From contig NZ_AP025343.1 in assembly GCF_021654775.1 (NCBI RefSeq), forward strand, positions 682,001-746,000: a stretch of 64,000 nucleotides of DNA. The letters run 5' to 3'. The DNA is from Paenibacillus azoreducens (GTDB lineage Bacteria > Bacillota > Bacilli > Paenibacillales > Paenibacillaceae). The notes below the pieces were generated by a model. The model had not been told where the DNA came from, did not search any database, and was given only the letters and a program-made list of their open reading frames with translations. The translations under genes and the position numbers were made by a program. The stretch's first letter is position 1; every line of letters starts with the position of its first letter. This document shows positions 8,590 to 17,690 of the stretch, in pieces.

Positions 8590-9243
8590 TTATTCCAATT
8601 TTGCGGATATTATATGGGGCAAGTTATCGAAATCCCCCAGCAGCTCCTGCAAAGTGCCGTTATGTTTGGCCTTGCCTTCGATTTTGAGGTGATACATCCC
8701 CGGATGTTCGGAATCCTGAACCATTTCATAAGAGGAGATGGAGATTTTTCGTAACGCCAGCGATTCCAGAATCGGCTGTACGGATTCTTTGGACTCCAGC
8801 TCGAAGGATATATTCAGCGCCCTTCCTGTTTTGAAAATCATGCTGAGCAGCTCAAGACCGATCATCACGAGGATGGTTGCGCTGATGCCGGCGGCATACA
8901 TGCCCGAGCCGATGGTCAGGCCGATGCCTGAGGTGGCCCATACCCCAGCGGCTGTCGTGAGGCCACGTACCATTTTGCGTTCGATAATGATCATGCCAGC
9001 CCCAAGAAAACCGATGCCGCTGACCGCCTGTGCCGCCACACGGCTTGGGTCAAGCGCGACGTGATCCATTCCGAGCACCTCGGAAAAGCCGTATTGCGAT
9101 ACCAGCATAATAAGCGCACTGCCGACGCTGACGAGAAAATGGGTTCGAAGACCGGCTTCCTTGGCCCGGAGCTCTCGCTCCAAACCAATGATTGCTCCAA
9201 GCAATCCGGCTACTGCCAAACGGATGATGTATTCTGCTATCAT
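8590..9243 (-). CDS. MgtC/SapB family membrane protein
   Basis: MgtC-family protein, 217 residues from the ATG at 9243 (preceded by AAGGAGCTGATGA; the longer frame upstream is not supported). The N-terminal half has four to five helices with the family signature GAIIGLERELRAKEAGLRTHFLVSVGSALIML and ISGIGFLGAGMIII-like segments. The C-terminal part from about residue 150 is a small soluble ACT-like domain (ISFELESKESVQPILESLA). MgtC proteins are linked to growth in low magnesium and to ATP synthase modulation in pathogens; the role here is unknown. I looked for an M-box magnesium riboswitch upstream and did not find one. Confidence 0.9.
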   Translation of the reverse strand: MIAEYIIRLAVAGLLGAIIGLERELRAKEAGLRTHFLVSVGSALIMLVSQYGFSEVLGMDHVALDPSRVAAQAVSGIGFLGAGMIIIERKMVRGLTTAAGVWATSGIGLTIGSGMYAAGISATILVMIGLELLSMIFKTGRALNISFELESKESVQPILESLALRKISISSYEMVQDSEHPGMYHLKIEGKAKHNGTLQELLGDFDNLPHIISAKLE

Positions 9244-9440
9244 GCATTCATCAGCTCCTTTTCTGAAGATATAAGAAAGGATAGGCTTCAAGAAGCCCAC
9301 ATCCTTATACCGCAAGGAAAACTACCGCTAAACGAAGAGTTCCTGATTTATTACCCATTGCGCAAAAAAACGGGTACGCCATTAATCCCTTGTCGCCGGT
9401 GGAGAAATGAATGTCCTGAGAAATGGTATGAAGGCCGGAT

Positions 9441-9617
9441 ATGGATTCGTCAGATAGTTTTTCGTCGAAGATGATCCATCGGCTGATTGAAATTTCCAGG
9501 ATGATGACGCAGGTTCAGGGCGAAATGGACATTTCCCGGTTTATTTTCTTGGAGGTCGTGTCTTCGGTTATGATGATCAAAAGTGCAGGTAAATACGCTA
9601 TATCAGGAAAATGTTGA
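9441..9617 (+). CDS. Small hypothetical protein, 58 residues
   Basis: ATG at 9441 to TGA at 9615-9617. The sequence alternates hydrophobic and charged residues (HRLIEISRMMTQVQGEMDISRFIFLEVV), compatible with an amphipathic helical protein. Only a weak GAAGGCCGG lies upstream. It could instead be the relic of a larger gene, because the region up to the insertion sequence is full of repeats. I do not recognise it. Confidence 0.3.
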   Translation: MDSSDSFSSKMIHRLIEISRMMTQVQGEMDISRFIFLEVVSSVMMIKSAGKYAISGKC

Positions 9618-9628
9618 TTGGAAAAATT

Positions 9629-9680
9629 ACCGCTAAATGCGGTCTGTCTTCTATGAGAGTACGTCGATAGACGATTTTCT
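9629..9680. repeat. Short dispersed repeat with GTCGATAGAC hairpin (copy 2)
   Basis: Contains the perfect small hairpin ACCGC-TAAAT-GCGGT at 9629-9643, then CTGTCTTCT and ACGTCGATAGACG followed by ATTTTCTT. It resembles 7587-7640 and the hairpin at 815. Confidence 0.55.
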
Positions 9681-9707
9681 TACGATTATAGAATTTATAA
9701 GTTTTTT

Positions 9708-9835
9708 GGGGTCCCCGCAAAGGTTTAGGAATAAGGATCAAAGCATAGGCCCCACTCAGTACTTTTGCTCCGCAAAAGCGCCCCTCTTTGAAGGGCGTCC
9801 TTACTTCTTTCCGATACTCTTTGTGGGGTTATTTT
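9708..9835. repeat. GGGGTCCCCGCAAAG hairpin element, long form (copy A)
   Basis: Outer arms CCCCGCAAAG and CTTTGTGGGG enclose the conserved GGAATAAG and AAGCATAGG body. Relative to the short form it carries an extra segment of about 64 bp starting CAGTACTTTTGCTCCGCAAAAG. It is followed by TTATTTT. Confidence 0.8.
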
Positions 9836-9866
9836 ACTGGCTATAGGGTTTATTTTATCTTATGTA

Positions 9867-11223
9867 CTGTACATGCCAAAATTCACTGTAATGAAATGTA
9901 AAAAGAGACATCCTTGATTCTCTCTGTGTAAAATAGAAGTGCGACCAACCACTCTACGCAGAGGAGAACAAGAAATGTCTCATACGTATACGTTAACACA
10001 GCATCGCAATTGGTACAATATCTTTCGGCAATGGAAACTCCCGTTGTATTTTTCCAAATCTGTAATGAGTCACATCACTCACTTTGTAGATGGCATGTTG
10101 TCATCTGGATTTACAGGTACCTTAACAGACATACATCGTGAAAGCTTGCACCATCGGGATCGCAGAAGCTTAAGCCATTTTTTATCCCATGGGAAGTGGG
10201 ATGAACAGTTCCTGAAGGACATCGTACGTAATATCGCCTATCAGCAAGTCAAATTCAGCGCCAAACACAATAACAGTCCGATCTTTGTCCTCGTAGATGA
10301 TACGGTGTGTGAAAAAACCAAACCTTCGTCACAGGCGGTTGACTCGATCCAGGGATCAGCCTTTCACCACTCTCATCTCAAGGGCAAGAAGGTCTATGGT
10401 CATGCTGTAGTGGAAGCCATGCTTCGGGCGGGTGATGTCGTATATCCTTTTGCAACAGAACGTTATGAATCCAAAAGCAAGAGCAAGATTGATCTGGTTT
10501 GTGACATGATTCGGCAAGTGCCCAGGTCTCATCACCCTACGTACGTATTAATGGACTCGTGGTATCCTTCAGCCTCTGTTCTTCAGGTGAGTAGCGAGCA
10601 AGGATTCCATGTCATTAGTGGTCTGAAGACCAATCGCATCATTTACCCCCAAGGGATTCGCCAATCCATTAAAGAATTTGCTTCGTTTATTTCGAAGTCT
10701 GATACCGATCTCGTGACCATCGGAGTAGACTCTTATCGCGTTTATCGATACGAAGGAAAGCTCAATTTGCTGGATAATGGAGTCGTTCTTTTCTGCTGGA
10801 AAGAAGGAGAAGAACTGAACCCAAAGCAAGTAAAAGCTTTTCTAAGTACAGATGTTTCTCTAACCAACAAGCAAATTCTGAGCTATTACAGCAAGCGATG
10901 GTCGATTGAAACGTATTTTCGAGCGGCGAAGGTCCACCTCGGCTTGGATCGATATCAGGTTCGATCTACGAAAGCGATCGATCGCTACTGGGCGCTGCTA
11001 TCTTTTGTTTCGATGTGCTGCATTTACAGCGGTCAGGGCAATCTTTTGGATGGATTGCACCAATATCGACGAGAAAAAAAGCAACATTGGATTGAGTATG
11101 TCTATAAACAAGCTCTATCCGGAGTAGCTCTCGCTCAAATTCAAACACAGCTTAGAGCTGCATAGGGATACTGTCAGCTTTTTTGAATTTACAATTTCTT
11201 GAAGTGTTTATTGGCATGTACAG
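9867..11223 (+). mobile_element. Insertion sequence, IS4 superfamily (IS4/IS701-like)
   Basis: The left end CTGTACATGCCAA (9867) is the reverse complement of the right end TTGGCATGTACAG (ending 11223). The similarity extends imperfectly about 35 bp inward. TTATGTA stands directly outside both ends (9860-9866 and 11224-11230), a probable target-site duplication. If the terminal repeat is extended by one base (ACTGT/ACAGT), the duplication is TATGT. One transposase gene of full length fills the element, so it looks intact. Confidence 0.9.
9975..11165 (+). CDS. Transposase, IS4 superfamily
   Basis: A 396-residue DDE transposase. The catalytic Asp is in LVDDT (residues 108-109), the second Asp in VLMDSWYPS (194) and the Glu in the YREK box YSKRWSIETYFRAAK (Y305, R308, E312, K319), which has the exact Y-2-R-3-E-6-K spacing of IS4-type enzymes. 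The ATG at 9975 follows AGAGGAGAACA; an upstream ATG at 9939 is less well placed. Length and intact motifs suggest an active enzyme that moves the surrounding element by cut and paste. Confidence 0.93.
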   Translation: MSHTYTLTQHRNWYNIFRQWKLPLYFSKSVMSHITHFVDGMLSSGFTGTLTDIHRESLHHRDRRSLSHFLSHGKWDEQFLKDIVRNIAYQQVKFSAKHNNSPIFVLVDDTVCEKTKPSSQAVDSIQGSAFHHSHLKGKKVYGHAVVEAMLRAGDVVYPFATERYESKSKSKIDLVCDMIRQVPRSHHPTYVLMDSWYPSASVLQVSSEQGFHVISGLKTNRIIYPQGIRQSIKEFASFISKSDTDLVTIGVDSYRVYRYEGKLNLLDNGVVLFCWKEGEELNPKQVKAFLSTDVSLTNKQILSYYSKRWSIETYFRAAKVHLGLDRYQVRSTKAIDRYWALLSFVSMCCIYSGQGNLLDGLHQYRREKKQHWIEYVYKQALSGVALAQIQTQLRAA

Positions 11224-11230
11224 TTATGTA

Positions 11231-11616
11231 TTTGAAAATGTAACCCGATATGCCTGAAAAAGCTCTGGAACTTTTCCAGCCCAACTTTCATGTTCATTCG
11301 TCAGCGGCAGGCGGGAATTTGCGGAAACAAAGTTGAACCCGCATGCAGAATGGCTGCGGACTTTCTCTTTACAGGATCGATTTCAAGACATATTTGTCGG
11401 GAAGTTTAAAGGTATTGTCACGAGTTTATTTTCTCCGTCAGTGAAATTGCCTATGCCATTTCGGCCAATTTGGTGCGGGCGGTTCTCGGATATTCTTGAA
11501 GATTTCCGGGCATTAAGGGAGTTTTGAGGGTAATATAAGAGTATTGGATTTAGCAAGGTCATTAGTAAAAGCAGCCGCCATTAGGATGGTATACCGACAC
11601 AGAGGAGATTTCATTT
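11231..11616. other. Intergenic stretch right of the insertion sequence
   Basis: No supported gene. Around 11420-11490 one frame reads SVSEIAYAISANLVRAVLGYS before a stop, which has coding character and may be the end of a decayed gene, but I cannot identify it. A ribosome binding site for the next gene is at 11600-11606. Confidence 0.4.
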
Positions 11617-12270
11617 ATGACAGAAACAATTCACCCTATGAATATTACGATTTTTGGCGCTACAGGCAGGGTTGGGCAGGCGCTGCTTACGGAGGCGCTG
11701 AACCGCGAACATGAAATAACCGCCGTCGTGCGCGACGTTTCCCGTTTAAAACTGGAGCATGAACGCCTGCATGTTGTGCAGGGGGATATTCTTGATCCGG
11801 AATCGGTGGAGAAGCATGCGAAAGGCCGGGAAGCCGTGATCAGCGCTTACGGTCCAAAGTTCGGCATGGAAGAAGAGCTGCTTGAAGCTGCCCGTTCCCT
11901 GGTCGAAGGCGTTCGGCGCGCCGGGACGAAACGTCTGCTTATTGTAGGAGGGGCGGGTAGTCTGATAACGGATGAAGGCGTAAGGCTGATGGATACACCG
12001 TCATTCCCGGCGGAGTTTTATCCGCTGGCCAGAGCCCATGCTGACGCATATGAGATTTACAGCCAGTCAGGTCTCGAATGGACTTATCTAAGTCCGGCCG
12101 CAGTTCTGGAGGAAGGGCGCCGCAGCGGCAATTTCAGAATCGGCATCGACCGCTTGATTACGGATGAAATCGGCAGCAGCCGGATTACGATAGGCGATTT
12201 GGCGGCTGCGCTGATCGATGAGCTGGAGGATCCGTATTTTATGGGTTCCCGTTTTACGGCTGCGTATTAA
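11617..12270 (+). CDS. NAD(P)-binding oxidoreductase, NmrA/YwnB-like
   Basis: A 217-residue atypical short-chain dehydrogenase with one NAD(P)-binding Rossmann domain. The nucleotide loop is FGATGRVGQALLTEAL near residues 13-28, followed by the conserved VVRD and VVQGDILDPESV. LLIVGGAGSL and YSQSGLEWTYLSPAAVLEEGRR occupy the usual central and late positions. Such proteins are often redox sensors or flavin/quinone reductases; no substrate can be stated. Preceded by AGAGGAGATTTC at proper spacing; single gene with its own terminator. Confidence 0.88.
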   Translation: MTETIHPMNITIFGATGRVGQALLTEALNREHEITAVVRDVSRLKLEHERLHVVQGDILDPESVEKHAKGREAVISAYGPKFGMEEELLEAARSLVEGVRRAGTKRLLIVGGAGSLITDEGVRLMDTPSFPAEFYPLARAHADAYEIYSQSGLEWTYLSPAAVLEEGRRSGNFRIGIDRLITDEIGSSRITIGDLAAALIDELEDPYFMGSRFTAAY

Positions 12271-12375
12271 CAATATGATTAACATTTTTCAAAAGTAGTC
12301 TGCCAGTTCTACACGTGTAGGAGCAGTGGCACCTATAGGTTCCGAAAGCTGCGGCAAGGCATAAGAAAGATAGAG

Positions 12376-12415
12376 AAAAAGGCAGCCGCCGCGGGTATTT
12401 AGGTGCTGCCTTTTT
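12376..12415 (+). terminator. Rho-independent terminator
   Basis: AAAAAGGCAGC and GCTGCCTTTTT form a perfect 11-bp stem with T-tail. Confidence 0.85.
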
Positions 12416-12519
12416 CATGCTTTGCGTTAGGACGCTCGTGACTTCAATCAGAGTTGTTGGCGCAGTTTGTTTCCATGTGATGCAAATCTGTTTTTGTATT
12501 TTTCGTTAGGAGGTATTCC

Positions 12520-14142
12520 ATGTATATTGTGACTTCTCAGCAAATGCGGGAGCTGGACCGACGCACGACCCAGGAGATTGGCATTCCGTCGATGGCGCTG
12601 ATGGAAAATGCGGGCAAAGCCATTGCGGAGGAAATTATCCGTTTATGCCGCGGACGGGAATCCTTGCTGCGAGAAGAGATGGCCGCGGAAGGATGCGGCG
12701 CAGGAGTAGGGCGGACCGGATGGGTGAGGGGGGACGAGGATTTGGCGCTCGAACGGCCGGAGCGGGAGCACTGGCTTATCCTCGCGGGCAAGGGCAATAA
12801 CGGCGGCGACGGATTGGTGGCCGCGCGTTATTTGCGCGAGGCGGGCATGGGCGTCACGATCGTGTATGCCCTGCCGCCGGAGCAACTTCATGGGGATGCC
12901 GCCCTGCAGCGGGACGCTGCCGCGGCTTTGGGCATCCCCATGCTTGTCCACGGGCGCGACGCCGTGGACTATACCGTATGCACGGGCATCGTTGATGCCC
13001 TGCTGGGGACGGGCGCGCACGGCGCTCCGCGCGGCGCGTACGCGGACATGATTGCCGCAGCGAATGCCAGCGGCAATATCATCGTGTCGGCGGACATCCC
13101 GAGCGGGGTGAACGCCGACACGGGGGAAGTCAGCCAGCCGTGCATTGCGGCGCGGCTGACGGTCTGCCTCGCGTTCCTGAAGCGAGGCGTGACGCAGTAC
13201 CCCGGCGCGGAGGCCGCCGGGGAAGTGGTGGTCCGCTCCATCGGCATACCCTCGGAGCTGTGCGGTCAGCAGGAGGGCATGGCCTTCCTGCTGACCGAAA
13301 GCACGCTGCGCGGCCCGCTGCACGTGGACACGGCGCGCCGCCGCGCGGCGGACGGCCACAAAGGCACGTATGGCCACGTGCTTGTGGCGGCCGGGAGCCC
13401 GCGCATGAGCGGCGCGGGCCTGCTCTGCAGCCGCGCGGCGCTTCGTGCGGGCAGCGGCCTCGTGACCTGGGCGCTGCCCGCATCGCTGCTGCCGCATATG
13501 GCCGGTGCAGCGCCGGAAATTATGCTAGCGCCAGCTGCGGACGGCGACTGGGATGAAGCTTCAGCCCAGTCGGTGCTCGGGCTGGCCGAAAGCCGCAGCG
13601 CACTGGCGCTTGGCCCCGGTCTGGGACGTTTCGACGGGGACGGCGCCTGGCTGCGCAGCATCTGGGAAGGAGCCGCCTGTCCGCTCGTCGTGGACGCTGA
13701 CGCACTGAACATGCTGGCGGACTGCGGAGATTTTACATCCTGGCAAGAGCGAAAGGCGGAAACGGTATTGACTCCGCATCCAGGCGAAATGGCCCGCTTG
13801 ACCGGCTTGTCCACGCAGGAAATACAGCGTGACCGGATTTCCACGGCTGTGGCCTATGCGGTCAAACATCAGGTGACGCTCGTGCTTAAAGGGGCGCGGA
13901 CAGTTATCGCCGCGCCGGACGGATTCGCTTACGTGAATATAACGGGCAATGCCGGAATGGCGACAGGCGGTTCCGGCGACGTGCTGACTGGCATCATCGC
14001 CGGATTGTTAGCCCAAGGACTGACAGGACCGCAGGCCGCGGCATACGGGGTGTATCTGCATGGGATTGCAGGCGAGCGTGCTGCCGCGCGGCGCGGAAAC
14101 CTGCCGTCTTTGATCGCCGGCGACCTGATTGAGGCATTGTAA
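12520..14142 (+). CDS. nnr: Bifunctional NAD(P)H-hydrate epimerase / ADP-dependent dehydratase
   Basis: Metabolite-repair enzyme of 540 residues. The N-terminal YjeF_N domain interconverts R- and S-NAD(P)HX and has [24 protein letters not shown] and the phosphate loop GKGNNGGDG. The C-terminal ribokinase-like domain dehydrates S-NAD(P)HX using ADP and shows the family motifs [26 protein letters not shown] and [20 protein letters not shown] poorly conserved stretch of roughly 35 residues rich in Gly, Arg and Glu (about residues 45-82) is inserted between the first helix and the phosphate loop. The region around 12.7-13.5 kb is clearly GC-richer than its surroundings. AGGAGG lies 8 bases ahead of the ATG. 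Confidence 0.94.
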   Translation: MYIVTSQQMRELDRRTTQEIGIPSMALMENAGKAIAEEIIRLCRGRESLLREEMAAEGCGAGVGRTGWVRGDEDLALERPEREHWLILAGKGNNGGDGLVAARYLREAGMGVTIVYALPPEQLHGDAALQRDAAAALGIPMLVHGRDAVDYTVCTGIVDALLGTGAHGAPRGAYADMIAAANASGNIIVSADIPSGVNADTGEVSQPCIAARLTVCLAFLKRGVTQYPGAEAAGEVVVRSIGIPSELCGQQEGMAFLLTESTLRGPLHVDTARRRAADGHKGTYGHVLVAAGSPRMSGAGLLCSRAALRAGSGLVTWALPASLLPHMAGAAPEIMLAPAADGDWDEASAQSVLGLAESRSALALGPGLGRFDGDGAWLRSIWEGAACPLVVDADALNMLADCGDFTSWQERKAETVLTPHPGEMARLTGLSTQEIQRDRISTAVAYAVKHQVTLVLKGARTVIAAPDGFAYVNITGNAGMATGGSGDVLTGIIAGLLAQGLTGPQAAAYGVYLHGIAGERAAARRGNLPSLIAGDLIEAL

Positions 14143-14175
14143 ATCAGTACATTGAAATTGGCGGTTTCCATGCTT

Positions 14176-14649
14176 TTACAAAAAAAACATACAAATCAGC
14201 GGTACCAGAAGCGCAAATACTGGCGTAAGCAAGGACTGTTCGGAGAACAAACGCTTGCCCGTAAAAAAAACCAGCACGGTGCACACGCCTGCAACAGCCG
14301 CCAGTTCCGGATAACCGTCAAATTCCGGCGTCCTGATAAATAGGCAATAAAAGGTGACATAACCGGCTGCCGCATACATGGTGGCCTGCTTCAGGCGATT
14401 AATCGGCGGCATAACGGCCAGGATCGCATCGGTTGCAATCGAGATGAGCATCGCATAGCTGTAGACCCAGATTTCAGGGGAAATGGCGACATCGGTTCCC
14501 TCCGACCTCCAGGGCGTCTCCGCCATCGGCAGCATCCGGGACAGCAGCATTAGCATCAGCAGGGTCAAACCTGCGGATGCCAGCTTGTTCATTGTATATT
14601 TTCCCGACTTCAGCCGGGCATGGATAAAGGAAGATTCCGGTTTTCTCAT
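14176..14649 (-). CDS. Membrane protein of unknown function, 157 residues
   Basis: Four hydrophobic segments of helix length (around residues 25-42, 63-80, 90-107 and 120-155) with a basic N-terminus, so probably an integral membrane protein. The start is supported by AAGGAGCG upstream. It converges with nnr, whose stop lies 33 bases away. I do not recognise a family. Confidence 0.7.
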   Translation of the reverse strand: MRKPESSFIHARLKSGKYTMNKLASAGLTLLMLMLLSRMLPMAETPWRSEGTDVAISPEIWVYSYAMLISIATDAILAVMPPINRLKQATMYAAAGYVTFYCLFIRTPEFDGYPELAAVAGVCTVLVFFTGKRLFSEQSLLTPVFALLVPLICMFFL

Positions 14650-14926
14650 TTGATTCGCTCCTTGCCCAAGTCATCCTTGTTACAGCATAAGCGCAAGCCA
14701 TGAAAAAGGTTACAACAGCAATCTTTCGCATCGTGTCGGCATATTAAGAAGGGATTGGATTGGGAGCTTGAGTGGAATTAGTCATTATTGATTGGATTTA
14801 GGATTATCGTTTGTGGCGTAAACCCCCTTGCTTTAGCTACGGAGATTTTGATTGATCAGCGGGAAGAAGTGGTGGTCTGGAAGCAGGTGGATGTCAGACA
14901 TGGGTTGAATCGAAAATCGCGATTGG

Positions 14927-14974
14927 AAAAAAGGCAACTTCCCTGCATGCAAGGGCCGGGAGGTTGCCTTTTTA
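14927..14974. terminator. Strong hairpin with T-tract, bidirectional form
   Basis: GGCAACTTCCC pairs with GGGAGGTTGCC (one G-T pair), flanked by A6 on the left and T5 on the right. No gene on the plus strand ends here. The MITE begins in its T-tract. Confidence 0.6.
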
Positions 14975-15253
14975 TATAAGTTGAACTAAATAAAAGGATA
15001 AGGAATAGGCAAGAGGGTTCAATCTCCTAACGAAGATCACTTTAGAATATTGAACCTAGGAGAAAGATTTACGGAGAAGCGAAGCGTTCGCCTAAAAGCT
15101 TTCCGAAGGAAAGCTAGCATCGTAAGCATATGCTTTGTGAGCGGATTTCTACAATAGATAGGTTCAATCATAGAAATCTGGGAGCAACAGCGATCGAAAG
15201 AACATTTCACCCGGCTGCTTTCATCCGTACAAATCATTGGTTCAACTTATATA
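14973..15253. mobile_element. MITE-like element, copy 1 (281 bp)
   Basis: Perfect terminal inverted repeats TATATAAGTTGAAC at 14973 and GTTCAACTTATATA ending at 15253. The inside is shared with a second copy at 44270-44464 (for example GGAGAAAGATTTACGGAGAA, CAACAGCGATCGAAAGAACA). Two inner segments of about 40 bp are present only here; one is itself framed by GTTCAAT and ATTGAAC. It has no protein-coding capacity. Confidence 0.82.
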
Positions 15254-15340
15254 GATCAGCCTTGAAATTGCATGATGGCCATTTGCCGCATCTTCCCCGG
15301 CAGTCAGGATTTCTTGACATATGAGAAAGTATAAACTTCC

Positions 15341-15404
15341 GGGGGCCCCGCAAAGTAATCGGAATAAGCTTCAAAGGCTACACGTCACTTTGTGGGGTTG
15401 TTTT
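15341..15404. repeat. GGGGTCCCCGCAAAG hairpin element, short form (copy B)
   Basis: GGGGGCCCCGCAAAGTAAT ... CACTTTGTGGGG followed by TTGTTTTG, preceded by GAGAAAGTATAAACTTCC as in the copy at 28395. It overlaps the last codons of the DUF1572 gene. Confidence 0.8.
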
Positions 15405-15917
15405 GCGCCGTGGAATGGTGAGAGTCTGCCAAGCATCGTCCCGGATCATTTTGGCGACGTAAATGATTTGGCCGACATGGCCGGAATAATGCGAAAGCTG
15501 CCGCTGGATGGCTTCCAGCACCGAATGCGGCTGCTTCCGGATATATACGGTGCGGAGCAAGTCTTCACCCTTAAGTTCGGAGAGGCTGTGGAGGAAAACG
15601 TCCCAGCCCCGGTTCCAAACATCCAGAAGCTCCTCCTTGGAGTGGATGGTACCTTCGAATTCCCCATCCCGGTCACGGTCAGGTTTTTCGCCATCCGTCG
15701 TCAGGAAATCGGTCCAGCGTGAAATCATATTGCCGCTAAGATGCTTGACGATTACAGCGATGCTGTTGGATTCCTCATTGGGGGCCCAGTTCAGTTTCGT
15801 TTCATCGGAAATTTGGGCCATGGCTTTTTCGGCAGACTGTTTGAGTTCTTTGAAATTCGCGATTACGTTTTGCAGATATAGACTGGGCACATTTTGAATG
15901 TTCACTTGATTTTCCAA
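15378..15917 (-). CDS. DUF1572 family protein (DinB-like four-helix fold)
   Basis: About 179 residues. The sequence YLQNVIANFKELKQSAEKAMAQI, then SNSIAVIVKHLSGNMISRWTDFL, then HYSGHVGQIIYVAKMI matches the DUF1572/DinB superfamily, where the spaced His residues (VKHLSGN and HYSGHVGQ) bind metal. Members are often thiol- or metal-dependent enzymes, but no reaction is assigned here. Start: TTG at 15917, 6-8 bases after GCGGAGGTGAT; the in-frame ATG at 15950 lies ahead of that site. The final residues (KTTPQSDV) are encoded by repeat copy B, so the natural C-terminus may have been replaced. Confidence 0.85.
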   Translation of the reverse strand: MENQVNIQNVPSLYLQNVIANFKELKQSAEKAMAQISDETKLNWAPNEESNSIAVIVKHLSGNMISRWTDFLTTDGEKPDRDRDGEFEGTIHSKEELLDVWNRGWDVFLHSLSELKGEDLLRTVYIRKQPHSVLEAIQRQLSHYSGHVGQIIYVAKMIRDDAWQTLTIPRRKTTPQSDV

Positions 15918-16155
15918 GGGAATCACCTCCGCAAGATTTGGGTAACACAAGCTGCTGCATGATACAGCCAGTATATTTCAAACGAATCAGCGGCTGCAAA
16001 CTTGGCTTGAGCAATAGTTGACGCAAAATAGAGCGGCTTTGGACCATGTTATGAATCATTCCTATGGAGCGCCATTGTTTTTCCTGTTTCGGGACAGTGC
16101 GTGTACTGTTAATTATCGTTCTTGTCCGAAGCCATCTTTCCCTCAAGCGCTGAAG

Positions 16156-17448
16156 TTATTCCAGGGGGAGTGGAGGAACCAGGCGTTCAACCCCGCCCAT
16201 ATAAGGGCGCAGCGCCTCAGGGATATATATGCTGCCGTCTTGCTGCTGATGATTTTCCAGCAGCGGAATCAGGATGCGGGGCGATGCGACGGCGGTATTG
16301 TTTAGCGTATGGCAGTACTGCAAATTGCCTTCTTCATCCCGGTACCGGATATTCGAGCGGCGGGCTTGAAAATCGAGCAAACTCGACGACGAATGTGTCT
16401 CTCCGTATTCCCCGCGGCTTGGCATCCAAGTTTCGATATCGTACTGTTTATGGGTCTTTTGCGACATATCGCCGGTACAGACGGCCATTACCCGGTAGGG
16501 CAGTTCCAGCAGCTGCAGAATGCCTTCGGCATGACCGGTAATTTCCTGCAGCATGGCCTCCGACACTGCCGGATCATTTTGGCAGAGAACGACCTGCTCC
16601 ACCTTGGCAAACTGATGGACGCGGTATAATCCGCGGACATCCCGTCCGGCCGACCCAATCTCGCGGCGGTAGCAGGCCGACATTCCGGCCAGCCGAATCG
16701 GCTCGGCCACATCCACAATTTCATCGCTGTAATACGAAACTAGCGATACCTCCGACGTGCCGACCAGCCATTTATTTTCTCCGGTCAGTTCGAAGGTCTG
16801 GTCCTGGCCGGTCGGGAAAAAGCCCGTCCGGTTCAAGGCTTCAGGGCGGACCATCACCGGAACGTCCATCGGCGTGAATCCGCGGGCAGCCAGATAGTCC
16901 AGCGCGAGCCGCTGCACGGCCAGGTGGAGATAAAGGCCAGCACCTTTCAGGTAGTAGTTGCGTGTGCCGGCGGTTTTGACGCCGCGCGGGATATCGATCA
17001 TGTCATGCATTTCCCCAAGGGTGACATGATCCCTAAACTCAAAATCAAACTCAGGTATTTCTCCAATCCGGCGGATCTCGACATTGTCGCTGTCATCTTT
17101 GCCGACCGGCGTATCCGCCGACACGATATTGGGCGCGAGCAGGAGCATTTCCGATACATAAGCCTCGGCTTCCTGAAGCTTGGTTTCCAAGCCGGCCAAA
17201 TCATCATTCAACTGCTTGACTTGGGCTTTCACCGGCTCAGCCGCCGCAAGGTTCCCTTGTTTCATCAACGGAGCAATTTCCTTGCTCAATTTGTTTCGCT
17301 GTGCCCGCAGCCCTTCCGTTTGCAGCAGCAGTTCCCGCCGCTTGGTATCCCAGGCCAGCAGTTCGTTCACCTGGAAAGGAATATTTTTGTTTACCGCCGT
17401 TTGCTGTACGAGTTCCGCATGCTCGCGGATAAATTGAATGGTTAACAT
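16156..17448 (-). CDS. serS: Seryl-tRNA synthetase
   Basis: Charges tRNA-Ser with serine in the cytoplasm (class II enzyme, 430 residues, normal length). The N-terminal coiled-coil arm (about residues 25-100, rich in Leu, Lys and Glu) contacts the long variable arm of the tRNA. Class II motifs are visible: motif 1 area at PVMVRPEALNRTG, motif 2 at SACYRREIGSAGRDVRGLYRVHQFAKVE and motif 3 at SPRILIPLLENHQQQDGSIYIPEAL. A T-box leader with terminator lies directly upstream, so expression should rise when tRNA-Ser is uncharged. Confidence 0.97.
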   Translation of the reverse strand: MLTIQFIREHAELVQQTAVNKNIPFQVNELLAWDTKRRELLLQTEGLRAQRNKLSKEIAPLMKQGNLAAAEPVKAQVKQLNDDLAGLETKLQEAEAYVSEMLLLAPNIVSADTPVGKDDSDNVEIRRIGEIPEFDFEFRDHVTLGEMHDMIDIPRGVKTAGTRNYYLKGAGLYLHLAVQRLALDYLAARGFTPMDVPVMVRPEALNRTGFFPTGQDQTFELTGENKWLVGTSEVSLVSYYSDEIVDVAEPIRLAGMSACYRREIGSAGRDVRGLYRVHQFAKVEQVVLCQNDPAVSEAMLQEITGHAEGILQLLELPYRVMAVCTGDMSQKTHKQYDIETWMPSRGEYGETHSSSSLLDFQARRSNIRYRDEEGNLQYCHTLNNTAVASPRILIPLLENHQQQDGSIYIPEALRPYMGGVERLVPPLPLE

Positions 17449-17482
17449 GGTTGATCACTAGCTCCTTTGTCCGTGAAAATAC

Positions 17483-17690
17483 AAAAAGCGCCCTCATCCT
17501 TTGGGACGAGGAGCGCTTGCTCGCGGTGCCACCCAACTTGACCGGACTGTTTTGGTGAAAACATCGATCCGATCCTCTTGGTCCGCGGTAACGGGCGGAA
17601 GCCGGTAAACTTAGAGAGCGGGAATATAGCTGCTCCGGTCGAAAACGCCTCACAGTTGGATGCTGATCATAGGCATAATAGCTAATGTTC
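17483..17690 (-). promoter_or_regulatory. T-box leader of serS with terminator
   Basis: On the minus strand the conserved GGGTGGCACCGCG occurs at 17534-17522. It is followed by the hairpin AGCGCTCCTCGTCC / GGATGAGGGCGCT and a T-run ending near 17483. The T-box bases can pair in the alternative antiterminator. The serine specifier codon in stem I could not be fixed by eye, so the tRNA specificity is inferred from the downstream gene. The upstream limit is approximate. Confidence 0.9.

Noticed and set aside
9244..9440. M-box magnesium riboswitch upstream of the MgtC-like gene
   Set aside because: No match to conserved M-box segments on the minus strand.
14788..14979. 63-codon frame
   Set aside because: It runs through a terminator hairpin into the MITE end and has no recognisable sequence.
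15037..15237. Minus-strand frame shared with 44216-44446
   Set aside because: Both lie inside the two MITE copies; similarity reflects the element, and length and frame differ between copies.
9867..15253. MITE mobilised by the insertion sequence at 9867-11223
   Set aside because: Terminal repeats differ completely (CTGTACATGCC against TATATAAGTTGAAC).
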